A stretch of DNA of 64,000 nt from Hymenobacter lapidiphilus (GTDB lineage Bacteria; Bacteroidota; Bacteroidia; Cytophagales; Hymenobacteraceae): assembly GCF_013377885.1 (NCBI RefSeq), contig NZ_JABKAU010000006.1, positions 62,001 to 126,000 on the forward strand. The letters run 5' to 3'. The translations under genes were made by a program, and so were the position numbers. The notes beneath the pieces were generated by a model. That model had not been told where the DNA came from. It saw only the letters and a list, made by a program, of their open reading frames with translations, and did no database searches. This document shows positions 8,063-15,719 of the stretch, piece by piece. How positions within the stretch are numbered: position 1 is the first letter of the stretch; each line of letters begins with the position of its first letter.

Positions 8063-8485
8063 ATGTTTTCTTCTATTCTGGGTACTGACGACTACCTCCA
8101 CTTATCTTACGATCCTGATTTAGCCCTGTTAGCGGTGCGCTGGCAGCGGGATGTATCATTCGCCGAAGTTCAGGAAGGTATGCGGGCGGCCCGCGAAATG
8201 AGCTATAGCCACGGAGCATCTCGCTGGCTGATAGATGTACGCTGCCGTGCCCAACTGGACGCCGCCGTTTCGGGCTGGGTAGTTACTACGCTTCTACCGG
8301 CCGTAGCCAATGAACTGGCCCCGGCCATGCTGTGCGTAGCCTATTTGTTTGCACCCGACCACATTGCCGTGTTGCAGCAAAACCCTGCCATGCGCGCCGC
8401 CACCGTCACGGCCCAGACGCATCCGGCCTACAAGCTGCAGCTGTTTCAGGATGAAAAAGAGGCTATAAGCTGGATGGCCAGCTAG
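8063..8485 (+). CDS. Small cytosolic protein, STAS/SpoIIAA-like (weak assignment)
   Basis: 140 residues, no signal peptide. The alternation of strands and helices (DDYLHLSYDPDLALLAVRW, then EVQEGMRAAREM, then GASRWLIDVRCR) resembles STAS/SpoIIAA-like small proteins found in Bacteroidota, where a strand ending in Asp precedes a helix. No catalytic motif is evident. Its stop overlaps the stop of the convergent phospholipase-like gene by four bases. The function is unknown; the fold call is a judgement from pattern only. Confidence 0.6.
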   Translation: MFSSILGTDDYLHLSYDPDLALLAVRWQRDVSFAEVQEGMRAAREMSYSHGASRWLIDVRCRAQLDAAVSGWVVTTLLPAVANELAPAMLCVAYLFAPDHIAVLQQNPAMRAATVTAQTHPAYKLQLFQDEKEAISWMAS

Positions 8486-9807
8486 GGTCGCGCTTCGGTT
8501 ATCGGCGTAGCGGCCCGAAGTGACTGGAGAGCTTCGCTGATTTTTGCGCGTACTTTCTCCTCTTCGCGTTTCTGCTTCTCCGCATCCTCTTCCTTGTCCT
8601 CCCCTTTGTCGTTGTTAGTGGCGGGCAGGCTGGGGTCTTGGTAAAAGGCCAGTAGGTTCTTCTTCTGGACAGCCGTCAGGTTCTCAAATTTCTGGTCGGC
8701 CAGCTTCTGCAGCCACTCGCCGTAGGTTACATCGGTCAGGGCATAGGCACCGGGCTTGGTGGGGCGGCCAGTATCGAAATCGGTGTTAGCCAGCGCGGGC
8801 GGTGCAGCAACGGTATCGCGGGGCTGCGCATCGAGCAGCCCGCAGTAGTCAGTCATCACTTGGTTGAAGCTGGACTTAAACAGCTTCTGGGCCTCGGGCG
8901 TGGGCAGCTTAAAGGCAAATGGCTTGAGCGGCCCGATTTTGGGCAGCACCCGCACGAAGTACGACAGGATGCGGGCCCCAAAACCGGGGTGCTCGTACTC
9001 GGTGCCATACTTTTCCTCGTAATCGTGCTGGCTGTCCTTATACACGTATTCGCGGCGGCGGGCCTGCGGAATTTCTTCGCGAATCTCATTTTTCTTCGAC
9101 TGCCAGGCGGCGCGGCTGGCAATCGGGATGAGGCTGCGCACCGCAAACCGAAACGAGCCGATGGCCAAGTCTACGTTTACAATCACCTGGCCCAGCTCCA
9201 GTCCGTAGGTTTTCAGAAAAGCCCGCTCCAAAACCTCCTTGCTTACCTGGAAACCGATATAGCGTTGGTAGTCAGCCGAGCGGTAGCGGCCCGAGGCCAT
9301 CTGCACCACATCGAAGGCAAATTCGAGTTGGGTGTGCTGAATAGGGGCTTCTTCGTAGGTGATATTGTCGCCGAATTTGGCCTTGAGTTCGGGATAAACG
9401 CTGGCCATGGCCTTATTGGTACCGGCGGGGTGGCCGTTCACGTCGGCAGCATAGTGAGCCAGTGCCCCCAGAGCAAACGCGTACTCGTTGCGGTTTCGGG
9501 CCTCGATTAGCAGGTTGCGCACAAAGTCGCCGCTGCGTACGTAATGCGTCAGGTTGGTAAATAGCTCCGAGCCGAAGGGGTAATAGCCCATGTCCTGCAG
9601 AATGGAGCCACCATACGCGTGAGCTTTGGCCTCAATCAATTCTTCCTCGGTGGCTCCGGGGTAATGGCTTTGCAACAGCGGCAGCATGCACGGCTTCCAG
9701 GTCGAGTCTACGTTGGCCTGGTGGGTAAGCACGGAATAGGCAGCAGCCGGCCGCGAAGCCAGTAGCCCGGCCAGCAGCAGCGCCGCGCAGAAATACCATT
9801 TCAACAT
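8482..9807 (-). CDS. Zinc-dependent phospholipase C-like exported protein
   Basis: 441 residues. The signal peptide (FCAALLLAGLLASRPAAA) is followed immediately by the mature N-terminus YSVLTHQANVDSTW. His residues in LTHQ, KAHAYGG, THYVRSGD and LAHYAADVNGHP fit the metal-binding His/Asp set of the zinc-dependent phospholipase C/S1-P1-like fold. The C-terminal quarter is a charged Lys/Glu-rich tail. It probably hydrolyses phospholipids or phosphodiesters in the periplasm or outside the cell; the substrate is unknown. It converges on the small STAS-like gene with a four-base overlap. Confidence 0.85.
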   Translation of the reverse strand: MLKWYFCAALLLAGLLASRPAAAYSVLTHQANVDSTWKPCMLPLLQSHYPGATEEELIEAKAHAYGGSILQDMGYYPFGSELFTNLTHYVRSGDFVRNLLIEARNRNEYAFALGALAHYAADVNGHPAGTNKAMASVYPELKAKFGDNITYEEAPIQHTQLEFAFDVVQMASGRYRSADYQRYIGFQVSKEVLERAFLKTYGLELGQVIVNVDLAIGSFRFAVRSLIPIASRAAWQSKKNEIREEIPQARRREYVYKDSQHDYEEKYGTEYEHPGFGARILSYFVRVLPKIGPLKPFAFKLPTPEAQKLFKSSFNQVMTDYCGLLDAQPRDTVAAPPALANTDFDTGRPTKPGAYALTDVTYGEWLQKLADQKFENLTAVQKKNLLAFYQDPSLPATNNDKGEDKEEDAEKQKREEEKVRAKISEALQSLRAATPITEARP

Positions 9808-9983
9808 AAAGTAACGGGCGCCGGTGCCGGGCAGTGCGCGCAGCTAATGGCTGCCTGCCTTACGCGGCGGCTAAGGTTGAGGTTGTGCGCCATTTACGGG
9901 TGCCCCAGTCTCATAGTCATTCCAAATTTCAGCCGGCAGTCATCTTTCACAAACAACCCTACTTCCGGCGCGTTACATTTTCT

Positions 9984-10399
9984 GTGCTGAAAACGGTTGT
10001 TGCTCGGCTTTTGGGAATTGTGATGCTGCTTGGCAGCCTCCTGCCCCAGCCATGACCTTTCGGAGCTGACTAAACTGCCCGAGCTAGCCGAGCACTACCG
10101 CTACCACTGTACGCTGGCTGGCAGCGACTTGCCAATAGTGGCTTTCCTGGCCCTGCACTATGACCCCCAGGGTGCCAGCAAAACCCTTTTTCGCACCGCG
10201 ACCCCCAAGACCACAAGAAGCTACCCCTGGAACAGCACTATCATAACTGCGTGCTGGTAAACTTCGTGCTGCCTGTAGCGGCCCGCGCAATGGCCCCCGC
10301 CCTGCCCCTGGCCTAGCGCGGCGCCGATTACCGGCAAACCCCCGGCTCGCTCTACGCCTTCAGCATAAGCCGCCCCTTGCTGGAACCGCCCCGAGCATA
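9984..10399 (+). pseudogene. Decayed small exported protein of a metal-efflux locus
   Basis: Fragments of one protein are spread over three frames. A signal-peptide-like start (VVARLLGIVMLLGSLLPQP) begins at GTG 9984 and ends in TGA. The next frame gives SHDLSELTKLPELAEHYRYH followed by IVAFLALHYDPQG (to about 10185). A third frame gives HRDPQDHKKLPLEQHYHNC to an in-frame TAG near 10315 and a final stop at about 10399. The His-rich character and its place before a CusB-like remnant match the small unnamed proteins that precede Bacteroidota CusB/CusA genes. At least two frameshifts and one in-frame stop make it non-functional. Confidence 0.7.
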
Positions 10400-10422
10400 A
10401 GAAACGCCTTCCTTAGGCGGGG

Positions 10423-10819
10423 ATGGAAACCGGTGGGTTTGTCTGGAAAAACATAACCTCCGATGTGCAGGCTAAGGGTATAATTGACGTGCCGCCTCAG
10501 AACATGGCCTTCATTTCGGCCATAATGGGCGGCTACGTGCAGAGCGTGGCCATGCTGCCCGGCCAGCGCGTGGCGGCCCACATTCAAACCGCCGGCCGCC
10601 GCCAGTATACGCTACCCGAAGACGCCGTGGTGCAGGCCGGCGAGTTCAGCTACGTCTTCACCCAAGCCCGGCACCTACCGCGTGCAAACCGGCCCTTCCG
10701 AAAACGGCGACGTGGCCCTTACCCTGCTCGACACCGGCGCCGATACCACCCGCTTCGTCCGCCACGGCGCCTACTTCCTCTACGCCGGGCTAAAGAAAGG
10801 CCAAGAGGAAGATGAGTAA
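10423..10819 (+). pseudogene. Remnant of a CusB/CzcB-like metal efflux adaptor
   Basis: The first frame reads DVQAKGIIDVPPQNMAFISA and then MGGYVQSVAMLPGQRV, the start of the lipoyl region in CusB-type adaptors. It jumps directly to YTLPEDAVVQAGEFSYVF, a segment from the C-terminal membrane-proximal domain, so the central coiled coil and barrel are deleted. Near 10660 the frame shifts, and the C-terminus continues in the next frame as GTYRVQTGPSENGDVALTLL and HGAYFLYAGLKKGQEEDE with TAA at 10817. Deletion plus frameshift means no working adaptor. No CusA or CusC remnant is visible nearby. Confidence 0.8.
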
Positions 10820-10835
10820 CTACTGGTTGTTAGAG

Positions 10836-10938
10836 GAACGTCATTCCGAGTGAAGCGAAGAATCTCGCGTGAATCATTACAACGGTTACCCGTTCAACGA
10901 CCCACGCGAGATTCTTCGCTTCGCTCGGAATGACGTTC
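10836..10938. repeat. Palindromic repeat, GAACGTCAT family, copy 2
   Basis: It begins GAACGTCATTCCGAG and ends with the complement CTCGGAATGACGTTC. The inner arms contain GAAGCGAAGAATCTCGCGTG and its complement. It shares the end motif with the other copies but has different inner arms. It lies between the efflux pseudogene and the PAS gene, whose stop is 12 bases beyond the right end, and could act as a terminator for that gene. Confidence 0.85.
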
Positions 10939-10950
10939 TGTGTTTGGTCT

Positions 10951-11826
10951 CTACGCCCCTTTGTGCTGCCGCAGCTGCTGTAGCTCGCGCTCCAGATCGA
11001 GCGTACGGAACATGATTTTAGCTTCCAGATCGGAATAGGCGCGCTCCAGTTGCTCCTGCAGCTCTTTCTGGTCCGTAATGTCGGTATTGGTACCGCACCA
11101 GCGAACGATGTGGCCGGCTTCGTTGCGTATAGGCAGGGCGCGGCTCAGAAACCAGCGGTATTCGCCATCGTGGCGGCGGAGCGGAAAAGTGTCTTCCCAC
11201 GCATCGTGGCCCTCGGTAATGGCCTTGCGGAAATAAGCCGTTACGCGCTCTACGTGCTCCGGATGATGAACTTTCTGCCAGTTCCAGCCCTGCATCTGCT
11301 CCAGCGTAGTACCGGTAAAGTCGAACCAGCGCTGGTTGTACCAGAAGATACTGCCCGCCTCATCGGCCATCCAGGCCAGTTGCGGGATGGTGTCGGCCAG
11401 TGTTGTAAAGTCCTGCTCCCGCTTGCGCAAGGCCAGTTCCTGCATCTTCTGGTCATGGATGTCGGTGCAGGTACCAAACCACTTGGTGATGCGGCCGGCC
11501 TCGTCGCGCACGGGCAGGGCCTGGCCCAGAAACCAACGGTAGTCGCCTTCCTTGCTTTTAAACCGGTACTCAATTTCGTAGAACTCGCCGGTGTCGAGCG
11601 AGTGTTGCCAGCGTTTTGAGGCCCGTTGCCGGTCCTCCGGATACAGCAGGTTGTTCCACATCTCGTCGCCTACGCTGTCTTCCAGCGCGTAGCCCGTGTA
11701 ATCAATCCAGCGCTGGTTGAAATAGGTATGATAGCCGGTGGGGTCAGTAGTCCACACAAGCTGCGGGATAAGTTCGGCCAGGAAGCTGAAATCGGCGGGC
11801 GTAGGGCGAGGAGTGGCGGAGGCCAT
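10951..11826 (-). CDS. Double PAS/PAC sensor protein without output domain
   Basis: 291 residues from ATG 11826. Two PAS_3-type domains with PAC motifs: the first from ELIPQLVWTTDPTGYHTYFN to WFGTCTDIHDQK, the second from DTIPQLAWMADEAGSIFWYN to WCGTNTDITDQK. A short coiled coil (LERAYSDLEAKI) and ELQQLRQHKGA follow, and then a stop. In related multi-PAS kinases the coiled coil leads into HisKA and HATPase domains, which are absent here. The stop lies 12 bases from a palindromic repeat. It may be a stand-alone sensor that docks to another kinase or a kinase that lost its catalytic half. The next gene upstream on this strand is the small unknown gene at 11857-12216, about 30 bases away, so both could share a transcript. 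Confidence 0.9.
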   Translation of the reverse strand: MASATPRPTPADFSFLAELIPQLVWTTDPTGYHTYFNQRWIDYTGYALEDSVGDEMWNNLLYPEDRQRASKRWQHSLDTGEFYEIEYRFKSKEGDYRWFLGQALPVRDEAGRITKWFGTCTDIHDQKMQELALRKREQDFTTLADTIPQLAWMADEAGSIFWYNQRWFDFTGTTLEQMQGWNWQKVHHPEHVERVTAYFRKAITEGHDAWEDTFPLRRHDGEYRWFLSRALPIRNEAGHIVRWCGTNTDITDQKELQEQLERAYSDLEAKIMFRTLDLERELQQLRQHKGA

Positions 11827-11856
11827 GGGCAAGCGGGCAAAAAGCGAACGAAAAAC

Positions 11857-12216
11857 TTACGGCTGGGTGAGCTGCATTTCCATTCCTGACTGGAAATACA
11901 GATTCAGGTGGCTCTCCGAGCCAGTACGCGAACGGCGCAGCCGCGTTACGAGGGCGCGGGTCTGCTCGCGGCCCAGCTCCAGGGTCAGGTACGGCCGGTT
12001 CAGTAACTCGTCGCGTTGCACCATCCAACTGCCCTGGTCCGATTGCCCCGGTCCTTCTATCTGCACCCGGCCCGGCTGCAGCACCAACTGCTCGGCACAG
12101 GCCATCAGGCTGGTGGGGTCGGTTTGGTTGAGCACCCGACTGGCAACCCGCCACACGCCCGCCAGGAGCTCGTCGGGCAGTTGCTGCAGGTTGACATCAA
12201 ACAGAGATTGGGACAT
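11857..12216 (-). CDS. Small protein of unknown function
   Basis: Not recognised. 119 residues from ATG 12216 (MSQSLFDVNLQQLPDELLAG). It has no signal peptide, is mixed helix/strand and is rich in Arg, Gln and Leu, with a Thr/Arg-rich segment (REQTRALVTRLRRSRTG) near the C-terminus. It lies 30 bases upstream of the PAS sensor gene on the same strand and probably shares its transcript, which would make it a candidate partner. Confidence 0.55.
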   Translation of the reverse strand: MSQSLFDVNLQQLPDELLAGVWRVASRVLNQTDPTSLMACAEQLVLQPGRVQIEGPGQSDQGSWMVQRDELLNRPYLTLELGREQTRALVTRLRRSRTGSESHLNLYFQSGMEMQLTQP

Positions 12217-12440
12217 AGAAGGCAGATAATTATGCAACCGCAACCACAGCAAATAGAAGGCCGCTCTGGCCTGAAGAGGCCACTTCACATAAACATAATA
12301 TGACCGCGCTACTAACCTACCTGAGCAGTAAGCTACTGTGTTTCAGAAAATATACAACATAAAAAAAGCTCCCCGGCATTGGCCAGAGAGCTTTTCTAAA
12401 AATTGGCCGTGGCTATTAAAAATACTACGACACTTAAACG

Positions 12441-12525
12441 CAGAGGAGGAGGGATTCGAACCCCCGGAGGTGTAACCCTCAACGGTTTTCAAGACCGTCG
12501 CAATCGACCACTCTGCCACTCCTCT
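12441..12525 (-). tRNA. tRNA-Ser (anticodon UGA)
   Basis: An 85-base class II tRNA on the minus strand. The seven-base acceptor stem AGAGGAG pairs with CTCCTCT, with G as discriminator. The anticodon loop is CTTGAAA, read UGA. There is a long variable arm and a T-loop GGTTCGAATCC. CCA is not encoded. It reads UCA and other UCN codons. Confidence 0.96.
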
Positions 12526-12547
12526 AAAACAACGACTGAAAACCAAA

Positions 12548-12616
12548 AGTGAAGAATCAAAAATATCGTGTCGGAGGCTGCATAAATGCTTATCCCGAAA
12601 TTTTTAATTCTTCACT
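12548..12616. repeat. Inverted repeat between the two tRNA-Ser genes
   Basis: AGTGAAGAATCAAAAAT (12548-12564) pairs with 12600-12616 with a single mismatch across a 35-base loop. It sits between the two serine tRNA genes and could be a processing structure or a terminator for the upstream tRNA. Confidence 0.6.
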
Positions 12617-12639
12617 TCTGTTTTTCACCTTCAAAAAAG

Positions 12640-12726
12640 CAGAGAAGGGGGGATTCGAACCCCCGATACCGTTGCCGGTATAACGGTTTTCGAAACCGTC
12701 GCATTCGACCACTCTGCCACCTCTCT
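12640..12726 (-). tRNA. tRNA-Ser (anticodon CGA)
   Basis: An 87-base class II tRNA on the minus strand. Acceptor stem AGAGAGG pairs with CTTCTCT (one G-U pair), with discriminator G. The anticodon loop TTCGAAA gives CGA, decoding UCG. A long variable arm and the T-loop GTTCGAATCC are present. CCA is not encoded. It lies 114 bases upstream of tRNA-Ser(UGA) on the same strand and is probably co-transcribed with it. Confidence 0.96.
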
Positions 12727-12834
12727 GTAAAGGCCCAAACACGGCGGTTTGGGATGGCAAAAGTAAAGACGATTTGGAAATGAACAAGGCGTAGAGCGAA
12801 AATTTTCTTCCCGCAGGCTCTACTCAACTCACAA

Positions 12835-13824
12835 TCAAGCCTTAATTGTTTTGGTATCGGGCCGGCGGCGGCGCGAAAAAAAGCCCGGCCGGCTGAATCC
12901 CCCCGTCACGGCATCAATGCTCACGTTCACCTCGAAGCCCAGAATGAGGGTCATGCACACGAAATCGAGCCACACCATGAAGCCCACGAGCGTGCCCACC
13001 GAGCCGTAGAAATGGTTGTAGCTATCGAAAATTTTGACGTAGAGAATAAACAGAAACGATACCAAGAAGATGAGCAGCGTAGCAACAATGGCCCCCACCG
13101 ACACGAATGGCCATTTATCATGCACCGGCGGCACGTAGTAGTAAATCAGGCTGGTCGTCAGCAGGAACAGAAACACCACCGAGCCATAGCGCAGTACGCT
13201 CGTCATCTGGTCGTTGAGAGCCTCGGGCACAATCTCTTTATACACCAGTGTATCAATAATATACGTACCAAAAAAGATACCCGTAACCGCTACCAGCAGC
13301 ACCGCTGCCAGCACGATGGTAAGCAGCGTGGCAATTACGCGCTTACGGATGTAGGTGCGCTTCTTAAAACTGGGGTATTTCTTTTCGAAGGCGTCGAGCA
13401 GAGCCATAAGGCCGTTGGAGCTGAGTACCAGCGCCGTGGCGAAACCGAATGAGAGCAGCCCCCCTTGCTGAATGGTCACGACGTCCTCGATGGTGCCCGA
13501 TACGGCCCGGTACATCTCCTTCGGAATCAGGTCGGAGAGAAACTGCAGGATGTCCTCGTCGAGGTGGGGTATAGGAATCCAGGGAATAAGCGTGAACAGG
13601 AAGATGATGGTGGGGAAGATGGCAATGGTGAAGTTGAAGGCCATGTAGCTGGCCCGCTTGGCAATGCCATCAAGCTTGATTTCCTGCAGTAGCTGCACTA
13701 CCACATCGTAGACCGAGGCCCGGCCGCGGGCAAACCGCAGCCGCTTCAGCCACACAATGAAGCGGCGGTACGAGCGGCGGCGCTGCACATCGGGCAAATG
13801 GTAGCGGCGCACGGGAGACCTCAT
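12835..13824 (-). CDS. YihY/virulence factor BrkB family membrane protein
   Basis: 329 residues with about six membrane helices. The family signature ASYMAFNFTIAIFPTIIFLF occurs near residue 60, and later helices include VATLLIFLVSFLFILYVKIF. A conserved-style segment YGSVGTLVGFMVWLDFVC lies near the C-terminus, followed by a basic tail. YihY/BrkB proteins are inner-membrane proteins of uncertain role, sometimes misnamed RNase BN. It begins about 110 bases from the stop of the thioesterase gene on the same strand, so they may be linked transcriptionally. Confidence 0.93.
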   Translation of the reverse strand: MRSPVRRYHLPDVQRRRSYRRFIVWLKRLRFARGRASVYDVVVQLLQEIKLDGIAKRASYMAFNFTIAIFPTIIFLFTLIPWIPIPHLDEDILQFLSDLIPKEMYRAVSGTIEDVVTIQQGGLLSFGFATALVLSSNGLMALLDAFEKKYPSFKKRTYIRKRVIATLLTIVLAAVLLVAVTGIFFGTYIIDTLVYKEIVPEALNDQMTSVLRYGSVVFLFLLTTSLIYYYVPPVHDKWPFVSVGAIVATLLIFLVSFLFILYVKIFDSYNHFYGSVGTLVGFMVWLDFVCMTLILGFEVNVSIDAVTGGFSRPGFFSRRRRPDTKTIKA

Positions 13825-13937
13825 GGGCGAAAAAAATGGGTGATAGAGGAGAAAGTTAGAAAAAAACAGCTGCCCTTCTCCTTCCAGACATACTGCGCAT
13901 TGTGCGAGCGGCTCAGTGTAACAGACGAATGCTCACT

Positions 13938-14423
13938 TCAGCTCAGAAACGCGGCCGGGGCCGGCGCATCAGTTGGCGCGGCGGGCGGCGTGAGCGGGCC
14001 GGCGGTTTCATCGTCGGAGAAGTACGGGGCCAGCTTGGCGGCAATATCGGCCGGAATGGGCACGGGGCGGCCGGTGCTCATGCTGGCAAATACCATCAGC
14101 GTGTGCCCTTCGGTCAGCAGCACCTGGGCCTCGTTGTAAATTTCATACTCGAACAGGATGCGGGTGCCCTCGGGCGGCTGGCGTAGCAGCAGGCGCACCG
14201 TCAGCAGGTCGTCGTAGCGGGCGGGACGGCGGAAGCGGGTCCGGATTTCGCCCACCGGCATGCCTACGCCCTCGGCCTCCAGGGCTTTGTAGCTAATACC
14301 CAGCTGCCGGAATGCCTCGGTACGGCACACCTCGAAATAGGCCGCATAATTGCCGTGGTACACATAGCCCATCTGGTCGGTTTCGGCGTACCGCACGCGG
14401 ATATGGGTGTCGGATTGATACAT
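13938..14423 (-). CDS. Acyl-CoA thioesterase (4HBT/YbgC-like hot-dog fold)
   Basis: 161 residues. The motif RYAETDQMGYVYHGNYAAYF near the N-terminus holds the catalytic Asp (D16) and the Tyr-His/Asn-Tyr set of YbgC/4-hydroxybenzoyl-CoA thioesterases. The rest follows the hot-dog fold, ending in a Pro/Ala-rich tail that is longer than usual. It probably hydrolyses short or medium acyl-CoA or acyl-ACP in the cytosol. It lies downstream of mltG on the same strand, with a hairpin in the 84-base gap. Confidence 0.92.
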   Translation of the reverse strand: MYQSDTHIRVRYAETDQMGYVYHGNYAAYFEVCRTEAFRQLGISYKALEAEGVGMPVGEIRTRFRRPARYDDLLTVRLLLRQPPEGTRILFEYEIYNEAQVLLTEGHTLMVFASMSTGRPVPIPADIAAKLAPYFSDDETAGPLTPPAAPTDAPAPAAFLS

Positions 14424-14445
14424 AATTAGTTGTTGGTTGGTAGTT

Positions 14446-14505
14446 ATCAGTTGCTAGTCTGTTCCATCAGCCACCGCCAGCACAACCTGGTAACTGGCAA
14501 CTGAT
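14446..14505 (-). terminator. Hairpin between mltG and the thioesterase gene
   Basis: ATCAGTTGCTAGT (14446-14458) pairs with 14493-14505 with one mismatch. It begins 3 bases beyond the mltG stop (14508) and ends before the thioesterase start. It has no strong U-tract, so it may be a partial terminator or an mRNA-stabilising stem. Confidence 0.5.
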
Positions 14506-14507
14506 CC

Positions 14508-15587
14508 TTATTTCATAATTCCGTTTCGGCTGAGGGCGGCCTGGTAGCGACGGGCATTTACAAGGTGCTCCTGCTCGTTGCGGGCAAAGGCGTGGTAGCC
14601 GCTGAAGTCCTCCTTGGCGCAGAAGTACAGGTAATTATGCTCTTCGGGGTTCAGTACGGCATCGATGCTGGCAATACTGGGCAGGTTGATGGGGCCGGGC
14701 GGCAGACCAGCGTACTTGTAGGTGTTGTAGGGCGAATCCTTAACCAGATGCTTGTTGAGCACGCGCTTGATGGTGAAATCCTGGTTGGCAAACACTACCG
14801 TGGGGTCGGCCTGCAGCTTCATGCCTCGCTTGAGGCGGTTGAGGTACACCCCTGCCACGCGGGGCCGCTCATCGGCGTGTTGCTGCTGCTCGGCTTCCAC
14901 AATGGAAGCCAGTACGCTTACTTCGGCCCGGCTCAGGCCCAGCGCCTTACGCTTGGCGTTGCGGGCCGGCGTCCAGAATTTTTCGTACTCCTTCTGCATG
15001 CGCTGCATAAGGTTTTCGGCCGAGGTATTCCAGGCCAGGTCGTAGGTATTCGGGATGAACATGGTGAGAATGCTCAGCGTGTCGAAGCCCAGGCTTTTGG
15101 TGTAGGCGGGCGAGCTGAGCAGCGAGTCGAAGCGGGCGGCAGGGGCGTCGATGGCTTCGCCGAGGCGGCGGGCCAGGTCCTGGCGCAAACGCAGGCTCTG
15201 GAATGTGAGGCGCAGCGGCAGCCGGTTGCGGCCGGTGCGCAGGTCGCCAATGAGCTGGCGGTTGGTATAGCCGTTTTTGAGTTCGTAGCGGCCGGGCTTT
15301 ACCAGTTGGTCGTACTTCATAATGCGGGCCACAAAGCGCAAACTAAGCCGGTCGACCACCACGCCGCTGGCCTCAATCGAGTCGAGCACCTGCCGGCTGG
15401 TGTAGCCGGGGCGCACCGTTACGTAGGTGGCCCGCCCCTTGGTTTCAATATTGGCCTCGAAGAAAACCTGATAGAAATAATAGGAGAAAGTGATGAGAAT
15501 GAGGCCAAAAAAACCGGTCAGGTAAGCAAAACGCTTACGGCGGCGGTCGGCGGCGGCTTTATACTCTTCGATGCGGGAGGTGGCCAT
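14508..15587 (-). CDS. mltG: Endolytic murein transglycosylase MltG
   Basis: 359 residues. A single N-terminal membrane helix (FAYLTGFFGLILITFSYYFY) precedes a LysM-like subdomain and the YceG catalytic domain. The catalytic Glu is E231 in VLASIVEAEQ, followed by the conserved AGVYLNRLKRGMKLQADPTV. MltG cleaves nascent glycan strands at the inner membrane and sets their length. I start at ATG 15587 (MATSRIEEYK); an upstream TTG at 15644 is possible but lacks support. Confidence 0.95.
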   Translation of the reverse strand: MATSRIEEYKAAADRRRKRFAYLTGFFGLILITFSYYFYQVFFEANIETKGRATYVTVRPGYTSRQVLDSIEASGVVVDRLSLRFVARIMKYDQLVKPGRYELKNGYTNRQLIGDLRTGRNRLPLRLTFQSLRLRQDLARRLGEAIDAPAARFDSLLSSPAYTKSLGFDTLSILTMFIPNTYDLAWNTSAENLMQRMQKEYEKFWTPARNAKRKALGLSRAEVSVLASIVEAEQQQHADERPRVAGVYLNRLKRGMKLQADPTVVFANQDFTIKRVLNKHLVKDSPYNTYKYAGLPPGPINLPSIASIDAVLNPEEHNYLYFCAKEDFSGYHAFARNEQEHLVNARRYQAALSRNGIMK

Positions 15588-15638
15588 GTAGCGGACGGGG
15601 GTTAATACAACGGTAACATTATCGGGGTCGTTTACTTG

Positions 15639-15670
15639 TTGCAACCTACGCCCGCAAACTGGTACCTTTA
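15639..15670 (+). promoter_or_regulatory. Bacteroidota-type promoter for the T9SS cargo gene
   Basis: TTG at 15639-15641 and TACCTTTA at 15663-15670 are separated by 21 bases, close to the TTG-N19-21-TAnnTTTG pattern of Bacteroidota housekeeping promoters (seven of eight bases in the -7 box). It points to the gene starting at 15720, giving a leader of roughly 45 bases. Confidence 0.55.
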
Positions 15671-15719
15671 GGGTTCAAAAGTACGCGTTCTGTTTCTTCA
15701 CCCTTCAATTTATTGTCCC

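Noticed and set aside
10030..10260. Independent small protein gene
   Set aside because: Its sequence joins with pieces in the two other frames to give one longer ancestral protein, so it is a fragment of a pseudogene.
12726..12835. Second small open frames overlapping the two tRNA-Ser genes (about 60-70 residues)
   Set aside because: They read through the tRNA genes and are not plausible proteins.
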